From Mesostigma viride (taxonomy: Eukaryota > Streptophyta > Mesostigmatophyceae > Mesostigmatales > Mesostigmataceae): a stretch of DNA of 64,000 bases. The position numbers and the translations under genes were made by a program. Shown here piece by piece: positions 63,675-64,000 of the stretch; the stretch's first letter is position 1; each line of letters opens with the position of its first letter. The notes beneath the pieces were generated by a model. It saw only the letters and a list, made by a program, of their open reading frames with translations. It did not search any database and was not told where the DNA came from. Location: contig RPFO01000156.1 of the NCBI GenBank assembly GCA_009746045.1, positions 5,361,907 to 5,425,906 of the forward strand. The letters are read 5' to 3'.

Positions 63675-64000
63675 TTAAGTCGGTGCCGGCCCCTCCGGGG
63701 CTTCATCCTTGATCACCAGCGTAGTAAGCCACTTGTCGAGCTCCTTGCTCATCCTGATGTCGGCACACATTCCGTCGCTGCGCACGCGTGCTTCTAGCCG
63801 GAGAGCCGGAGCGACGCAGAGATAGCAATTCACAAGCTCGGGCTGGCGTGACGGTGGCCAATCCTCAACGTTGAGCGTGAAATGCAGGGGGTCATGCTTA
63901 TCCCGCTTCCAAATCCGAACGGGAAGAATGCCGTTCCCGGCGAGGAACAGCTCCTTCTCCCGTCCGTTCCGGCCCTCGACCCACCTCTCGAAGTTCTCGT
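63675..64000 (-). CDS. Unidentified protein, C-terminal 107 residues (cut by window edge)
   Basis: Open from the window edge to TAA at 63675-63677, with no internal start needed. It reads ENFERWVEGRNGREKELFLA, GNGILPVRIWKRDKHDPLHF, TLNVEDWPPSRQPELVNCYL, CVAPALRLEARVRSDGMCAD and KELDKWLTTLVIKDEAPEGP. High GC, ordered hydrophobic pattern and good codon structure argue for a real gene. I do not recognise the family; an exon border inside cannot be excluded. Confidence 0.55.
   Translation of the reverse strand, partial: ENFERWVEGRNGREKELFLAGNGILPVRIWKRDKHDPLHFTLNVEDWPPSRQPELVNCYLCVAPALRLEARVRSDGMCADIRMSKELDKWLTTLVIKDEAPEGPAPT

Overview
This is nuclear DNA from a flagellated, photosynthetic eukaryote of the green lineage. 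Two host genes can be read with confidence. One is the 3' two-thirds of BBS5, a ciliary BBSome subunit, in nine exons on the + strand (1-11256). The other is a complete three-exon psbO, encoding the 33-kDa oxygen-evolving enhancer with a bipartite thylakoid-lumen presequence, on the - strand (21416-22703). Cilia plus a green-type PsbO in a long-intron, repeat-rich genome would fit a prasinophyte-like green alga; the species cannot be fixed from the sequence.

Layout. 1-11256: BBS5, with introns swollen by tandem repeats (42/45-bp and 43-bp minisatellites, two unrelated 11-bp repeats, a GA tract and about 740 bp of tetranucleotide repeat). 11257-21000: a graveyard of non-LTR retrotransposon pieces (RT fragments, C-terminal fragments, 3' UTRs with hairpins and simple-repeat tails), short SINE-like retroposons that appear to share 3' ends with those LINEs, tandem repeats with a tRNA-type B box, and a large inverted repeat. 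21400-22850: psbO and its upstream region. 22850-36196: mostly non-coding, with more retroposons, an extreme G-rich tract, degraded retroelement fragments and GGTTGGGTGG-type low-complexity DNA.

36197-43742: a full-length Ty1/copia-type LTR retrotransposon on the - strand with 5-bp target duplications, apparently identical LTRs and intact long ORFs. 44065-44720: a 175-bp satellite. 44841-50610: a badly decayed Ty3/gypsy element (+) with nested palindromic fold-back elements in its gag. 50618-53655 and 61489-61855: a decayed coding region split by a second copy of the same copia family (53656-61483, - strand, pol broken by three frameshifts). 61900-64000: an unidentified - strand coding region, a short MITE with tRNA-like sequence, and the 3' end of another unidentified - strand gene running off the window.

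The most unusual system is the copia family. Both copies show a conserved extra 236-aa ORF between the 5' LTR and gag; gag and pol in the same frame separated by one UGA; integrase placed BEFORE the retropepsin-like domain (gag-IN-PR-RT-RH rather than gag-PR-IN-RT-RH); an Asp-Thr-Asn protease motif in place of Asp-Thr/Ser-Gly; and LTR ends AGTT...AACT instead of TG...CA. These traits are in both copies, so they are features of the family rather than damage to one copy.
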